From the NCBI RefSeq assembly GCF_033958435.1, contig NC_134137.1:125694001-125758000 (forward strand): a stretch of DNA of 64,000 nt. The letters run 5' to 3'. Numbering within the stretch: the stretch's first letter is position 1; the number at the start of each line of letters is the position of its first letter. The position numbers and the translations under genes are program-made. The notes beneath the pieces were generated by a model. That model saw only the letters and a list, made by a program, of their open reading frames with translations, did not search any database and was not told where the DNA came from. This document shows, one piece after another, positions 45,037-57,690 of the stretch. This DNA is from Carettochelys insculpta (lineage: Eukaryota; Chordata; Testudines; Carettochelyidae).

Positions 45037-46389
45037 GAGTGTATATACAGCTTCCCTCTTGCTCCCCAACACATCCCCTGTGCAAGAGCCAAACACACAG
45101 AGTTTTAGGGAGGGGTGAGGAGGTGTGAGGGACTCTAAGGAATAATGCATGTGTGCACTCCCACTGCATGATGAATTCAGGATGTGTTTATGGCTGCAAA
45201 GGGAAATAAGCCAATTATAATGTCTCTTGAGTGACAATAGAACTATGTAAGTGGCAATCTCAGTCATCCACATAGGGCAGGAAAAACCTGTGCAGGGGTG
45301 GTCCCAGAGGCATGAGGATCTCAAAGGCCTTATTTGACCTTTGTGGTTATAGCCACGTTGGGCCCAGTACATTAGAGAGACAAGGTGAGTGGGGCTTCCC
45401 CTGATCTGAAGAAGATCTATGTGTAAGCTCAAAACCTTATTTCTCTCCACACCAGCTGTTGCTCAGCTATGATTTATTATTGCACCCCTTTGTGCCTTTT
45501 AATTTAATTTGCTTGGTTTTTTTTCATTCTTTGCTGAAATGAAGGCCCACTCAATCCAGTGGGAGCCTGAATAAAGAATAAATACCAATGGAGAAGGAAT
45601 TTGGCCCTGTGAAAGGAAATTCTTTTTAAATGTCTTCAGAATCCTGGTTTCCCTGAGCTTTATCTATTACATGTGTTTAATTTCTCACCACTGACAAATC
45701 CATGCTCTTTATTTCCTTCAAAATATTACTCATAATACTTGGGTGAGATCCCTTCTGAATAACAGACATTTATTTTATTATCTTATTTTATGCCTTTTGG
45801 AATACCTGTACCTCTGGCCTCTCAGTAGCCCTTTTGCCATCCTTCACGATACTTGCACCATCTGTATAAAATCCCTTTAATAAAAAATGGCTAGAGCCAC
45901 ACATAATATTCCAAGCGTAGCCTCACTAGCTAGTCGTGCAGCGCTGGAATATTTTCTCTGACTTAGCTTCAATACCTCCATTGATACATACCTCAGTTTT
46001 ATTTGCTTTATTTAAAAAAAAATCCTGCTGTTAAGCACCAGGCCAAGTGCTTTGCAGTTTTATCCACATACCAGCCCTACCCCTTTCTACTGAGAGTCTA
46101 GCCATAGATCATGTCTTCTTTGGATTTTGGGTCCAGTGCATGTCTAAAGGTGCCTTGTTCCTCTTAGCTACTGTCTTCTGGACCAGATTGTCACTAGAAC
46201 TAAATGAACAATTATATATATGATAAAACACAGATCCCTTGAATTGTACCAAACGCTGCTGGAAGTTTGAAAAATCTTGATTAGATTTTTGTTCACCTGC
46301 TGTTCACTTCCTGGGCTTGGTCAGGATTGGAATGCTGCAGTATTAGGAGAAATTAAAGTTCCTTTCACATTTTCAGTTGAAATGGAAAC
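45037..46389. other. Noncoding; possible PLE-type fragment at 45335-45450
   Basis: Mostly unique. At 45335-45450, GGTTATAGCCACGTTGGGCC, ATTAGAGAGACAAGGTG and CTGAAGAAGATCTATGTGTA resemble another dispersed reptile foldback repeat with Penelope-like ends. Only weakly supported. Confidence 0.35.
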
Positions 46390-46510
46390 AGGAAATATAG
46401 GATGAAGGAGGGTCCTGTGGCTAAGGCACTGGATGGAGATTGCAATGCGGTGAGCTTCATTCCTGGCTGTGGCACACACTTCTGTGATTTCAGGCAAATT
46501 AGAGTAACAA
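46390..46510 (+). mobile_element. MIR-like CORE-SINE fragment
   Basis: CCTGTGGCTAAGGCACTGGA (tRNA A-box side), TTCATTCCTGGCTGTGGCAC (B-box and start of the core) and ACTTCTGTGATTTCAGGCAA (core) occur in the order of MIR elements. These are ancient amniote SINEs, so this copy says nothing about the host group. Confidence 0.65.
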
Positions 46511-47426
46511 GAAATTCATCATAATGGATCCATCCAGTCAGTGATGTATCAAATCCAATACTGTATAGATAAATTGCCCAGTATCAGCCGCTTCAGAAGA
46601 AACATAAAGCAGTTATAAGCAGAGATTTTTCGTAAAAAAGAAAAAAAAGAGAGAAGGTGGTACTCAACTGGCTCCCCAACCCCTCTCCCCACAGCCAATC
46701 TTGTGGCTGGGGCTGCAAAGATGCTGATACTCCATACAGACAACTACCAGCACAAAAAAAAAAGCAGTAAAGTTTCTCTTTTCCCCATTATTTAGAAGAT
46801 AGTTTTTGTGCTAAAGCATGTATTTCAAAACAAACAAAAATGAACAACAACAAGAGCAACAACAAAAACCCTTTGGTTATTTATCCACTCCTAACATATG
46901 ACTTTCTTGGCTGCTACCAACATTGAACAGAAGTCTTCAGTGAGCTGACTAGGTTTTTCCCCTGGTTAGTTACAGCTATTTCCTCTTGGTCTACCCTCTT
47001 AATCAATGGAGACTTTTGGGTACTACCACTTTGTCTGGCCATTGCCCAGAATGGAATGCTTCCACAATGTCGCAGAACTTTGCAATGTCACCGCTCACAG
47101 CACGCTGCTGTGATGATGACAGCCACATTGTCAGTCTTTTTTTCTTTCTGCCCTGGTCATATTACCAGCGACTAAATGATTTGTTCAAATGCTATTTGAA
47201 AGAAATATCCAGTCCAGTTTTGTTCATCAAACAAAATAGAGTTTTGTGGTCAGGGAATTGTTTTATTGCCTCTGAAGCACCTTCAGACCATGGTCATTGT
47301 CATCCTTGCTGCTGGAAAGTGAAAATGAGTTCTCATGTTCAGATTGAAGTCATCCTCCCCCTGATGTTTTCCCCCATATCGCTGTTGTTAACAAAGGGAA
47401 ATCTGCATATGGATCAAAGACACAAC
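46511..47426. other. Noncoding, no recognised element
   Basis: The open frame from 46986 runs into the MITE and has no family resemblance. No gene supported. Confidence 0.5.
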
Positions 47427-47661
47427 GGCTACGTCTACACGTGCCCCAAACTTCGAAATGGCTCATGGGAATAAGGGGACTTCGAAGTAGGTGGCGTCCT
47501 TTCGAAAAGGAGCCCCGTCTGGAGCCGCGTCAATTTTGAAGCGCCGCTGCCGCCCGCATGCTAATGAAGTGCTGAATATGCATTTCAGCGCTTCATTAGT
47601 AAACTTCGAAATGGCCATTTGCACGGCCATTTCGAAGTTTGGGGCACGTGTAGACACGGCC
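47427..47661. mobile_element. Shortened Harbinger MITE, 235 bp, TSD AAC
   Basis: GGCTACGTCTACACGTGCCC at the left faces GGGCACGTGTAGACACGGCC at the right, with AAC at 47424-47426 and 47662-47664. It belongs to the 38390 family but has lost most of the left arm: after CTTCGAAATGGC it jumps to the centre (TCATGGGAATAAGGGGACTT). Well-kept CpGs suggest a young copy. Confidence 0.92.
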
Positions 47662-48175
47662 AACGTGACCCATATTACTACATTGGCTGCCAATAAATTC
47701 CCTTAGAGCACACATAGGAATTTCCATTCAATTTACAAGGCCTTAAAGAAATAAGCCCCATTGCATCTTGGGCATTCGTCTAGAGAAGCAGAATTATGGA
47801 CAACCATCACCAAACATGTCACTGATTAGAGGCCTGGCAATTATTTTGCACACATTTTAATGACTTGCTTAATGTCGAATGGCACCTTCTGTATAAGCTG
47901 TTTCCAGAAAGTTAAAGATGACTATGGCATACGGTGCTATTCACTCTGTGTAACAGTATCAGAAAATTGGTCCTTTACACCATCGCTATATCCATTTCCA
48001 ACATGCTTCATCCATCCTTGTTCTTAAGAATATGGGCTAGATCAAATTCCTGTTTCCAGTCTTACCACTTTGCATTTTTCAGGTGCCAAAAAGTTGTATA
48101 AAACTCCCTGACCGTACCCAGCCTTTGGAGAATTTCCCTGATGGAGGAGAGTTCACAAGTGCCATAAAACTGCCA
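47662..48175. other. Noncoding, no recognised element
   Basis: Unique sequence without a supported gene. Confidence 0.5.
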
Positions 48176-48500
48176 TAGGTTAAACCTCTCTAGTCCGGCA
48201 CCCTTGGAACCTGACCAGTGCCAAATGAGAGAACTTGCTGGACCGTGGGAGGTCAATATTGTCTAGCAGCATTACCAACACTCCCACTGCTTACTGAACT
48301 CTTAGAAGACATTTGGGGGGTAAATTAGAGCTAAATAATCACACAGAGAGTGAGAACCAGGGCTGGTTTCTGTAAACAAATTTTGTGGGACTACAGGAAA
48401 GTTGGCTACACCCATGATAAGTGGAGATCTGCCTGACTAAAATAATAACAGACTATGAATGTTGTCAGATGAGAAAGAACTGGAGTAGGAATGTTCAATC
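48176..48500 (-). mobile_element. Tigger/pogo-like nonautonomous element, minus copy
   Basis: The plus strand starts AAACCTCTCTAGTCCGGCAC. Its complement is collinear with 53203-53495: TTTTAGTCAG, AAATTTGTTTACAG, ACCAGCCCTGGTTCTCA, GTAAGCAGTGG, TTGGTAATG and TATTGACCT. The far end (complement TTGAACATTCCTACTCC) is decayed. Assignment to the Tigger group rests on the AACCTCT..TCCGG ends, from memory. Confidence 0.6.
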
Positions 48501-48771
48501 TATAGTAGCAACTACTATATCAGTAATTTTCCCCACCTTTGGACTAACGGTAATATTACAGAGAGATTGAACAGGGGAGGTACTCTGTCAAAGCTGTGCT
48601 GCATAACATTGATCCTCAGCTGGCATACGGTCTGTTAGAGACCTTACTCCTCAGTATAAATTAGAGCAGTCAATGGACTGCTCTTACTACTGCCCATGCT
48701 GAGTAGTGTGGAATTGAGTCCTCACGTTTTGCATGGAGTTAGGGGCAGAGTTTGTGTCTACTGCTGTCTTT
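48501..48771. other. Noncoding, no recognised element
   Basis: Short unique segment between two DNA transposons. Confidence 0.45.
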
Positions 48772-49270
48772 GGCTACATCTACACTAGAGGAAACTTCGA
48801 AATGGTCATGCAAATGGCCAAATCAGAGAATGCTAATGGGGTGCTGAAATGAATAATCAGTGCCTCATTAGCATGCTGCTGGCTGCGACACTTCAAAAGT
48901 GCTGCATTTCGCTCAGGCATGGCTCGTCTGCACAGGGGAGTCTTTTTCGAAAGGACCCTGCAAACTTTGAAATCCCCTTATTCCTACCAGCTGAGGATGA
49001 GAAAAACGAGGCCATGATTGTAACCTGAGGGGGAAGGGAATTATTGCTGCTGATAATAATTTTGCTGTTAGGAATAAAGGGATTTCGATGTTCACAAAAG
49101 GACCCCCGTGTAGACGAGCCACGCGGGAGTGAAATGCAGCACTTTCAAAGAGCTGCGGCTGGCAGCTTGCTAATGAGGCGCTGAATATTCATTTCAGTGC
49201 CCCATTAGTATTCTCTGATTTGGCCATTAGCACGGCCATCTCAAAGTTTTGGACAAGTATAGACATGGCC
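48772..49270. mobile_element. Foldback Harbinger MITE, 499 bp, TSD TTT
   Basis: GGCTACATCTACACTAGAGG and the right end GTATAGACATGGCC are inverted. The inner arms pair as in the 28173 copy (AATGAG.CGCTGAATATTCAT, GCACTTTCAAAG, TTTTTCGAAAGGACC). TTT flanks both sides (48769-48771 and 49271-49273). The centre (about 48990-49075) holds extra sequence between the two GGAATAA-type hinge blocks, absent from the 28173 relative. Confidence 0.88.
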
Positions 49271-52200
49271 TTTGAAAAGCACGTGGATGACTGTGATCAT
49301 TACAACAGTTAAAGCAAAAATTATTACCAGCAGCAATATTTTAGCAGCATAATTATGTTTTAGTTACAAAAAAAATTGTTTCTCTATTGTCACATTAGTT
49401 AACCTGAACTTCTTATGCAACAGTCCAGTGCAGTTTGGAATTTTGTTTTACAGCCTGGGAAGGTGGAACTGAAGCTGGAATCCAGTGTAGCCCAGGGTAA
49501 TAGAAGAACTCCATAAGGAAGTTTTAAATTCAGTCATGCCAAGGCACAGAAGATAGGAATTCATAATTCCCATGAAGACTCAGTAACCAAGGAGAATGAA
49601 AATATTCTGTGGGTTCACATTAAAGAGAAGACTAAAATCTGAAAATCAGTTCAGTCCCATACACATTCCTGTTCCTTATAAAGTTAGCTAACTAATCAGT
49701 GAACATTGCCCATCAAATCTCTCCAACAACAGTAAACAGCAGCTGCGTATCCCAGTTAAAATCCATAGTTCGCAAAGGAGTGACTAAATCAAAATTGCTT
49801 TTCCCTTCAGATCCCTTAAAATAATTGTAGAGTATTCAAGAAATCTCAACCTGCGCACTGAACTAAGACATATAATAGCAGAAATAAAGGGAATGAAATA
49901 CAATGGATAAACCAATATTCCTAAATTTTAGACTCCACGCTTGAGAGGCAGATTCTTCTTCCACATTTACAAACAGAAATACAGATCCATGCAAGTGCTT
50001 TACAGATGTGTCCAAAGCAACCACTGGATACTGAATATTCTTTGAGGGAAAAAACAACAAAAATCACTATGGCCTATCTCCTCCTCCTTTCCCCTCATCT
50101 CTTTTCTTTCCCTTTCACGGTTACTTTTTCATCTCTTTCCCTGTTACATGTTTTGAGGTATCATACCTTTAAACTCTCCACTTGCCATTCAATATTGCCC
50201 CTTACCAAAGCTTTTGTCACTTTCTGTTCCTTTTCTTTGGCCTCTTCCCCCTCAGACTACAGTCATGTCCTGGTTTTCCTCATCCTCAAAAAAATCGTCC
50301 CACATTCCCATTGCCTTTCTATCTACTGCTCAGTTTTCCTTTTAAACCTTGCTGCTAATCTCACAATGGATAAGGATGTCAGGATCTTGCCTATCTTTCT
50401 GCTCTCATATTGCTTGCCTACCACTGGAAAATCTTTGCCTCAGAAAGTTACTACAAATGTAGCTGATTGATATCACAAAGAATATGAAGACTCAGGAGTT
50501 TTTGAAATCTAGATGGGCTAAAAGAGGTACGAGATTATCATCTCTTCCATCGGAATAGGGATGCAAATGCTGAAATGTTTGTAACTGAACAGCTTTTTAA
50601 AGACAGGGAGAAAAAAATCAGTGGAACAAGTTAATTAGATAATGATGGGGATAGATTAAGTAATTAATTCAGTTTATGTAAAGCTGTTGAGAATATGAGG
50701 TAGATAACTTACTCAGAAATGCCCATGAGGGGCCTAGATACTTTTTCCCACTCACACTCCTCTCCTTAATATGAAATATTTTATGAAGAACATTATTGGA
50801 AATTTTGAAATAAAGTCTGTTCTGATATGTAATGACTGGTGTGCACAGAGATATTTTTCTTGTTTATGAGACACTTAAACTTTTTGTTTTGGCAAGAAAG
50901 GGTGAAATGTTTTTGCTAGAACTGATCAGACCCATGCCAGCAAGGTATGTGCTGAGACAAAGTGGGGAGCGGAGAAGGGTGAGCTCACAAACAAGGAGGA
51001 GCTCTTTATCTTCTAGTACAGGGAGCATATTGGTGCAGGCTTGTCCCTTTATTCATCATACACCTACGTAATGAACGGAATGGTGACCTGGGTTGGCTGA
51101 TACATGGGGGCCACAACTTTCCCAGAAGTAACTTCCAGGAGTCATGGGTCTCAGCCAAACCCCTGGCTACTGAATACTATTTAAGGGTCATCCCCATCAT
51201 GCTGGTTATACGTGCCATCAGCTATGACCACTGAAGACTCTGTGGACATGAACAAGCCTGATTCCTCACGATGCAATGACACTTTTTTTAATTGGAGAGC
51301 TGCACCAAATGCAACCTTCTCCAGAGAGAAAAAAAAAGGTTACCTGAGACCACGCAGAGATTCCGTGTGCTAGACACTAAAATAATATCCCAATAATATA
51401 TGTAACTTTGGTAGAATTTTAAATTAAGGTAACTCATGTACAATAAAAATAATTTAACTGGCTTAAAATAAGTAACAAAATATGTTCCAAGACAGCAAAT
51501 TATGTACAAGCGCCATACATGCATATATTGTACTGCAGTTGCAGGCAGAGTGCTGGGCCTATGCAGAAACCTCCCCCTGAAGTTAGGGTTGCACCCTTAT
51601 AAAGAATTAAAAGTAATAAGGAAGAAACAGCAGACTTAAATGTTTTAACTGCCTTTATACTCAATTATTAGGAAGAAAAAGCCATTTTGGTTTATTATTT
51701 GTTACAAAGCACTGAGGAAGGTTCCCTTCATTAAAAGTGTTACCATAATGGAAGTGTAAAAGATCTTCATTGTTCTTAAATACCTGGTTAGGAAGCAAAG
51801 TACCTTACACATGATAAATCAGTACTTCCAAAACCACATTATTTCGCATGTATCTCAAAGAGGCACAAGCTTTAAAATGCAGATCCCACACTAATGCCAA
51901 GAAACCAAGGAAGGCCATTTTTCATGGGATTCCACCATGATAATGACCACAGCAATGGCAGGGAAACTATTACAGATGAGCTACACTGAATGTGATATGA
52001 GTTAAATACCTAAAGTACAATTCATCAGCTGGGAATAAATAAATTGCCAAAGGGGAGGGGGAAAGGGTAAAAAAAAGACATTTTATTCTATTGATACATT
52101 TACTAAGGCTCCATAACCCATTTCATTTTTCCAGTGATTTTTCTGAGCCAAACATTCAAGACTTAGTTGAAACTGAAGATAATGTTAACACTTTGTCAAG

Positions 52201-52964
52201 TATTTGAATCGCTTCCAGCATATTGTAGTATAATCCGCTGTCCACAAACATCCCCTTCATTATTGCCTAATTACATGCAAATTTCATAAAATGAATGAGT
52301 TTTAAGTACTTGTCAATCTGTCATCCTAGGAACCACTGAAACATTTTGACTGCTAGATAAATAATCAGCAATAATCACACTATGCAAATTTGATATTTTC
52401 TGTACAATTATCTCTAACCATAAATAACTGGACACAAAGACATTTGGCATTCTCTCAGAAAGACTTGACCTACAGGGTTTTTTATTCCCAACAAACATGC
52501 TAGCAGAATTTTTAAAACTCTCACTAGATAAATGTGACCAATAGAATCATTATCAGCACTTAGTGTATTCCTATTTTGTTTTATTTTTATTTAGGGTGGG
52601 GTTCCTTTCCTTAAAATTAAGTGCTTTCATTCATTATTTCTTTTGTGTTCAGGATTCTAGTTCTCTTCCTTTTTTTGCATTTCTTCTCCATTTCTTAATC
52701 TTTCTTCTTGTTTAATTTTTCTTTTCAAGTAATCAAAAAAGAGGTGGGAAAGGCTGCTACCCACTAATATTTTTCTTCCATTATAGGCTTTTATGGTGGT
52801 TTTTATCAGGATTCATTTTTTGACATTTCTACCACACTCCAGCCACTTCATTCAAACAAATACCAGGAGGCTAATTCTAAGCATTGCAGACAATCTTGGA
52901 AACATGCAAACAGTCCAGGCAGGTGAACTGGCAAACTCCAGAGCTACTTCTATTTTCTACTACT
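49271..52964. other. Long noncoding stretch, mostly unique
   Basis: About 3.7 kb of AT-rich sequence with no recognised transposon, RNA or exon. The pyrimidine-rich region around 50075-50350 gives an open frame of 154 codons (50006-50470) with only low-complexity hydrophobic content, which I do not accept as a gene. Being transposon-poor, it is the best place in the window to look for conserved host regulatory DNA. Confidence 0.5.
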
Positions 52965-53009
<45 letters not shown>

Positions 53010-53013
53010 TGCA

Positions 53014-53045
<32 letters not shown>

Positions 53046-53047
53046 TA
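52965..53047. repeat. Compound microsatellite (GA)n(GT)n
   Basis: A run of GA dinucleotides followed, after GTGCAT, by GT dinucleotides up to GTATGTGTGTAT. It falls in unique DNA and is likely polymorphic. Confidence 0.95.
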
Positions 53048-53202
53048 TTCTGAATTCTTAAATGCTGGCTCAGAAATTGATGTTTTCCTATAAACAGTAA
53101 TAAAGCTCTCAAAAACAAAACCACATCAACTAAAAAAAAGATGACTGAAAATCTGAAAAATGAAGAGTGACTAGGATGTCATTGTTAGTGTATAAACTAC
53201 AG

Positions 53203-53495
53203 ACTGAACCTCTTTAATTCAGAACTCTCTTATTTGGCAGTCTCCATAATATGGCATGATTTTAGTCAGCTGGACAACTTGGATGTGGCCAAGATTCTCA
53301 GGGTCCCATAAAGTTTGTTTACAGCCACCAGTCCTGGCTCTCAGTGTTCTGTGCTGCTGTTTACCTGGAATCTACCCCAAAATATCTTCTGAGAGCCCAG
53401 TAAGCAGTGGAAATGTTGGTAATGTGCTTGAAAATATTGACCTGCTATCGTCTGGCAAATTCTCTCATCCAGTGCTGAGACGAGAGGTTTGATCT
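53203..53495 (+). mobile_element. Tigger/pogo-like nonautonomous element, plus copy
   Basis: Opens GAACCTCTTTAATTCAGAAC and closes CTGAGACGAGAGGTTTG, its imperfect complement. Collinear with the complement of 48176-48500. No coding capacity. The flanking TA duplication is decayed. Confidence 0.65.
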
Positions 53496-55328
53496 GTACT
53501 GGCAGAATATTGAGGCAAAACTTTCAGTGGATACTGCAAAAAATTCTTGATGATTATTTTCTTGATTTTCTTGAAAAACTAATTTGCTTTAACTGCTTTC
53601 ATATAGTTAACGTGCCTTTTCTACAAATATTCTTGGCTCTGATGTGGCTCCGACTGAAGTGAACGGGAGTCTTTACGTTGACCTTAATGATGGTTTGGTA
53701 GAATCCCTGGAAAGTCAACTTCACTACGAAAAATAACTGCAAAAATCAAGTTTTAAATTCAAATGCCTGAATATTTACTGAAAATAAAGTCCACATTATG
53801 TAAGTAAATGACAACATGAGTTTCAAAATTTCTCAGTTGTTATTGTTGTATTTGACTATTCAATACACAATTACTGCTGTTGCTGGTTGGATACACAAGT
53901 CATCCAGCTGAGTACCAGATCCAATGCTAAGTTACTTGTGTAACAAAGAATAAAATGCACATTTTGAATTGCCAGTTTTCTCTTGTACCTGTTCACAAAT
54001 TTTGATTCTTTTAAGAGTGAATAAATTTGAGGATTTCATAGGTCATTCATGGACAGCTCATGTTCTGTAATAGGTAAAATTAATCAAATAAGTGATTCTT
54101 TACAGAATATTCACTGTGCCTTATAGTATGCTATAGGAACACATGAACAGCCTAATAACTTCCTCTCTTATACCACTAATCTAAAAATGTGTCTGCTATA
54201 GAAATTATTTGCTTCTTACAAACAAGAAACTAATAATAAAAGTCCCTGAACACAACACTAGACTCATCAACCTCTCTTTTCTAGGCAGATCAGCTTTTGG
54301 CAGGCTGAATAGGTAATAATAGTCTTTTATTTATACCATGCACAAAATTCTGGCAAATAAGCAGCAGCTTTGTGAGGTAAAGTCTAGTGCACTTGAAATG
54401 TAGCTTACAGGTTCAAAATCATCTCATTGAAACTCCCTTTTTATCAGGGATCTTAATGAAATTATTTTCTATCATCTTCCCTATTTGGTATTCAAATATT
54501 TGAATTCAATAGAGGCATGTGAAAATGTGCATCTGCAAATTATTTCAAGATTCACAGTGGCAGCAAGCAACACAACCCGTAGATGTACACCTGCTGGAAA
54601 AGAAAAACAAAATATGCATCCTGGTTGAAATTCCCCCCCAAATCTACAAATGCCAAACAAACCATTGAGTGATGACTATTTTATAGGATGTACAAAACCA
54701 GTGTCAATGACATAACAGTTTGCAGTGATGAAAGTTTTGTGGTCACCAAAACTTAATTAATATTGAGAATTCTAGATCTAAGCATATTCTTGTAATAAAG
54801 AACTCTTCCATACCTTGTGCTTATTCTCTATATCAGGGAATGTTAAGATCTCTCCATGCTTTAGTCCAGTCCCTCATGTATTTTCTTGTCTGACCCAGTT
54901 CCACAGCTTTTTGCTACTGCGTATGTCAAGGTGCATATTTTAAAGTCTAAAATAAATAAGCTCAGCTCAGTCAGGGCATTTCAAAAGTGGGGAGTGGTAT
55001 GGATGAAATCAGTGAAGGATTGGTTAGAGTGTGGTGAGGCTTGCATCACTGGTTGCGCAGATGGGATTAAATGGTATAAGAGCCAAAAGCACATAAGCAG
55101 GGAAGGGTGAGTTGTGATGAGTCAGTTGAGTTGAGATGTTGTGAAGTAAAAAAGAAGCACACGTTGGACTTGAGAGGAGGGAGCTCCCTCTTTGTTCGTC
55201 TGAGTCCTCTGTCATCAAGAAGAATACTTGTTTGTGGGAAGAAGGACACACCTCTTTGGGTGAAGGTAGTCTTAGCATTGGCTGTTTTGCAAATTAGACC
55301 CCCAGTTCTTATAAACAGCGCTCTAGAT
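53496..55328. other. Noncoding, no recognised element
   Basis: AT-rich unique DNA. Overlapping short frames on both strands near 54886-55403 show no family features. A fragment of the dispersed CCGACTGAAGTGAACGGGAG motif lies near 53650. Confidence 0.5.
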
Positions 55329-55651
55329 CAGTGTTTCTTAAATTTTGTTCTGCAGAACAATGATGTTCCACGAACAACTCACAGATATGAGGAGGCAGTG
55401 TAGTAACTATCAAGGACGTACAGCACGTGTATATTTTCCATTTTTAAAACCCAGCTACAATGTTACTTCCTCATTTCTATGATACCTGATTAAATTACTT
55501 CATTTTGGTTTTGCTGTATGTGTTGCTGGGTTGGTTTTTTTTTTTCTTTTTTTGTCTGATGCCAATTTTTTGAAGAAAATTTTCATAGATGTTCCACATA
55601 AAAATAGTATTGTTTGTTGTTCTGTGGTCTCAAAAAGTTTAAGTAACAGTG
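55329..55651. mobile_element. Nonautonomous hAT element, 323 bp, TSD CTCTRGAT
   Basis: The left end CAGTGTTTCTTAAATTTTG and the complement of the right end CACTGTTACTTAAACTTTT form the inverted repeats. The flanks CTCTAGAT (55321-55328) and CTCTGGAT (55652-55659) agree at seven of eight bases. Confidence 0.85.
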
Positions 55652-56117
55652 CTCTGGATCATTGATGATATGAAAAAAATCCACAGGACTATTATGAAAG
55701 TATGATGCCACAAAATTTCACCTTTCACCTACTGTTATGTAGTCAGGAAAAATAAAACAAGTGTGTGTAAAATTGATGGAGTTTTATTTACATGTTATGG
55801 TAGAATTTAAACTGCACTTAGATCACCAGTTGCATGGATGAGTGCTACTTTCCAGCGCTCGTTCCTACTCCCATGGCTTCATTTCAAAATCCAGTGGTAG
55901 TGTTAGCATGCCACCTTCAAACTACCTCTGCCTTTTCAGGTTCATCAGAAATAATTACATGGGGAAGATTTCTTCCACCAAGAACATGATCTTTGGCCTG
56001 TGCCTATGAGACCCTGCCCATTTCTTTTTGATAAGAGAGAAACTGTTCAATGAGAGGTTTGGTCCAACGTTCTTTTGAATGGCTTCATCATTATAGTGTC
56101 ACTGCTTGTGATACCAT
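55652..56117. other. Noncoding, no recognised element
   Basis: Unique sequence, no gene seen. Confidence 0.5.
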
Positions 56118-56828
56118 AGCTGCGTCTACACGTGCACGCTACTTCGAAGTAGCGGCACTGACTTCGAAATAGCGCCCGTCGTGGCTACACGCGTCGGGCG
56201 CTATTTCGAAGTTAACTTCGATGTTAGGCGGCGAGACGTCGAAGTCGCTAACCTCGTGAGGGGATCAGAATAGCGCCCTACTTCGACGTTCAACATCGAA
56301 GTAGGGACCGTGTAGACGATCCGCGTCCCGCAACGTCGAAATTGCTGGGTCCTCCATGGCGGCCATCAGCTGGGGGGTTGAGAGATGCTCTCTCTCCATC
56401 CCCTGCGGGGCTCTATGGTCACCGTGGGCAGCAGCCCTTAGCCCAGGGCTTCTGGCTGCTTCTGCGGCAGCTGGGGATCTATGCTGCAGGCACAGGGTCT
56501 GCAACCAGTTGTCAGCTCTGTGGATCTTGTGTTGTTTAGTGCAACTGTGTCTGGGAGGGGCCCTTTAAGGGAGCGGCTTGCTGTTGAGTCCGCCCTGTGA
56601 CCCTGTCTGCAGCTGTGCCTGGCATCCCTATTTTGATGTGTGCTACTTTGACGTGTAGACATTCCCTCGCTGCGCCTATTTCGATGTTGGGCTGAGCAAT
56701 GTCGAAGTTGAACATCGACGTTGCTGGCCCTAGAGAACGTGAAGACGTTATTCATCGAAATAGACTATTTCGATGTTGCTACATCGAAATAATCTATTTC
56801 GATGTTGGCTGCACGTGTAGACGTAGCC
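56118..56828 (+). mobile_element. Harbinger MITE, 711 bp, internal-deletion derivative, TSD CAT
   Basis: AGCTGCGTCTACACGTGCAC at the left, GCACGTGTAGACGTAGCC at the right, CAT at 56115-56117 and at 56829-56831. The left end matches the left end of copies A and B through CATGGCGGCCATCAGCTG. The right part (GGGAGGGGCCCTTTAAGGGA, then GCCTGGCATCCCTATTTTGA) matches their right end. Both genes are missing. It is the same derivative as 13764-14473 but in the opposite orientation. Confidence 0.92.
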
Positions 56829-56831
56829 CAT

Positions 56832-57690
56832 AAATCCCTAATTCACAGGGAGGTAGATAACTCAGAAGATAACCCTGTTGGTTCTGATTCATACAGCATT
56901 CAGCAGCCTGGCAGCTGAATCCAATGCTGCAGTTGATATGTGAATCGTACACTGCCATTGTATGTGCAGTTAACATTCATGTGAGAATATACAGTAAGTA
57001 CGCCACTTTGTTTTCAGTCACGTAAGTGCAAGTCTGGTTCACTGTGAGCTCAGCTGACTCTTCTTGCCCCTGACTGCTGCAGTTGAGCACCACTCACATC
57101 AGTTATGATAGAGCAACAGAAAACAGCAGCACAGCAATTTGTTCATAAGAGCGTTATCACTGTGTTAACAGCTCACTGGGATGAAGTGGGCTCCTCTCCA
57201 TTCCTAGTCCAAACAAAAATCAGGATTGGAAATGGCATAAAAGAGAGAATTTTTAAAATGATGTTTTTTTTAAAAAAATAATAGACACTTCCTGCTTCCT
57301 AAGACTTTAATTTATGCTACGGTGTGACTATGTTATAACTGACACAACCATGATGATTGCTTTATATAGCTAGTTGTGGAAGCTGTTAGTGGTGATATAC
57401 ACTCTTTCTCTCTCTTTCTCTCTCTCTCTCTCTTTCCGAGAAACCACCTCAAAATATTTGATGAGTTGGGATAATCTTAGCACAAAGAAGAGTAGCATGT
57501 GACCTAAAGGATGTGGCCTCTAAATGTAGCTGTATGATCAACAAATGATACTAAAGAACATTAGCAAATAGTCAGGCAGGAACAAATCACTCACTGACTG
57601 ATTCAAAAATAATTTCTCCCCATCTTTGGTTAGCGGTTCTTGACTAGAAGCTTTCCTCCATCCATTGAATTGGGTTTGATTCACACTGTT
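56832..57690. other. Noncoding; short (CT)n run at 57402-57435
   Basis: Unique AT-rich DNA with a CTTTCTCTCT pyrimidine microsatellite at 57402-57435. No gene seen. Confidence 0.55.

Noticed and set aside
50006..50470. A 154-codon frame in a pyrimidine-rich region
   Set aside because: Composition-driven Leu/Phe/Ser-rich translation, no domain, no splice or start context.
52884..53093. Frame encoding Arg-Glu and Val-Cys repeats
   Set aside because: It is the translation of the GA/GT microsatellite.
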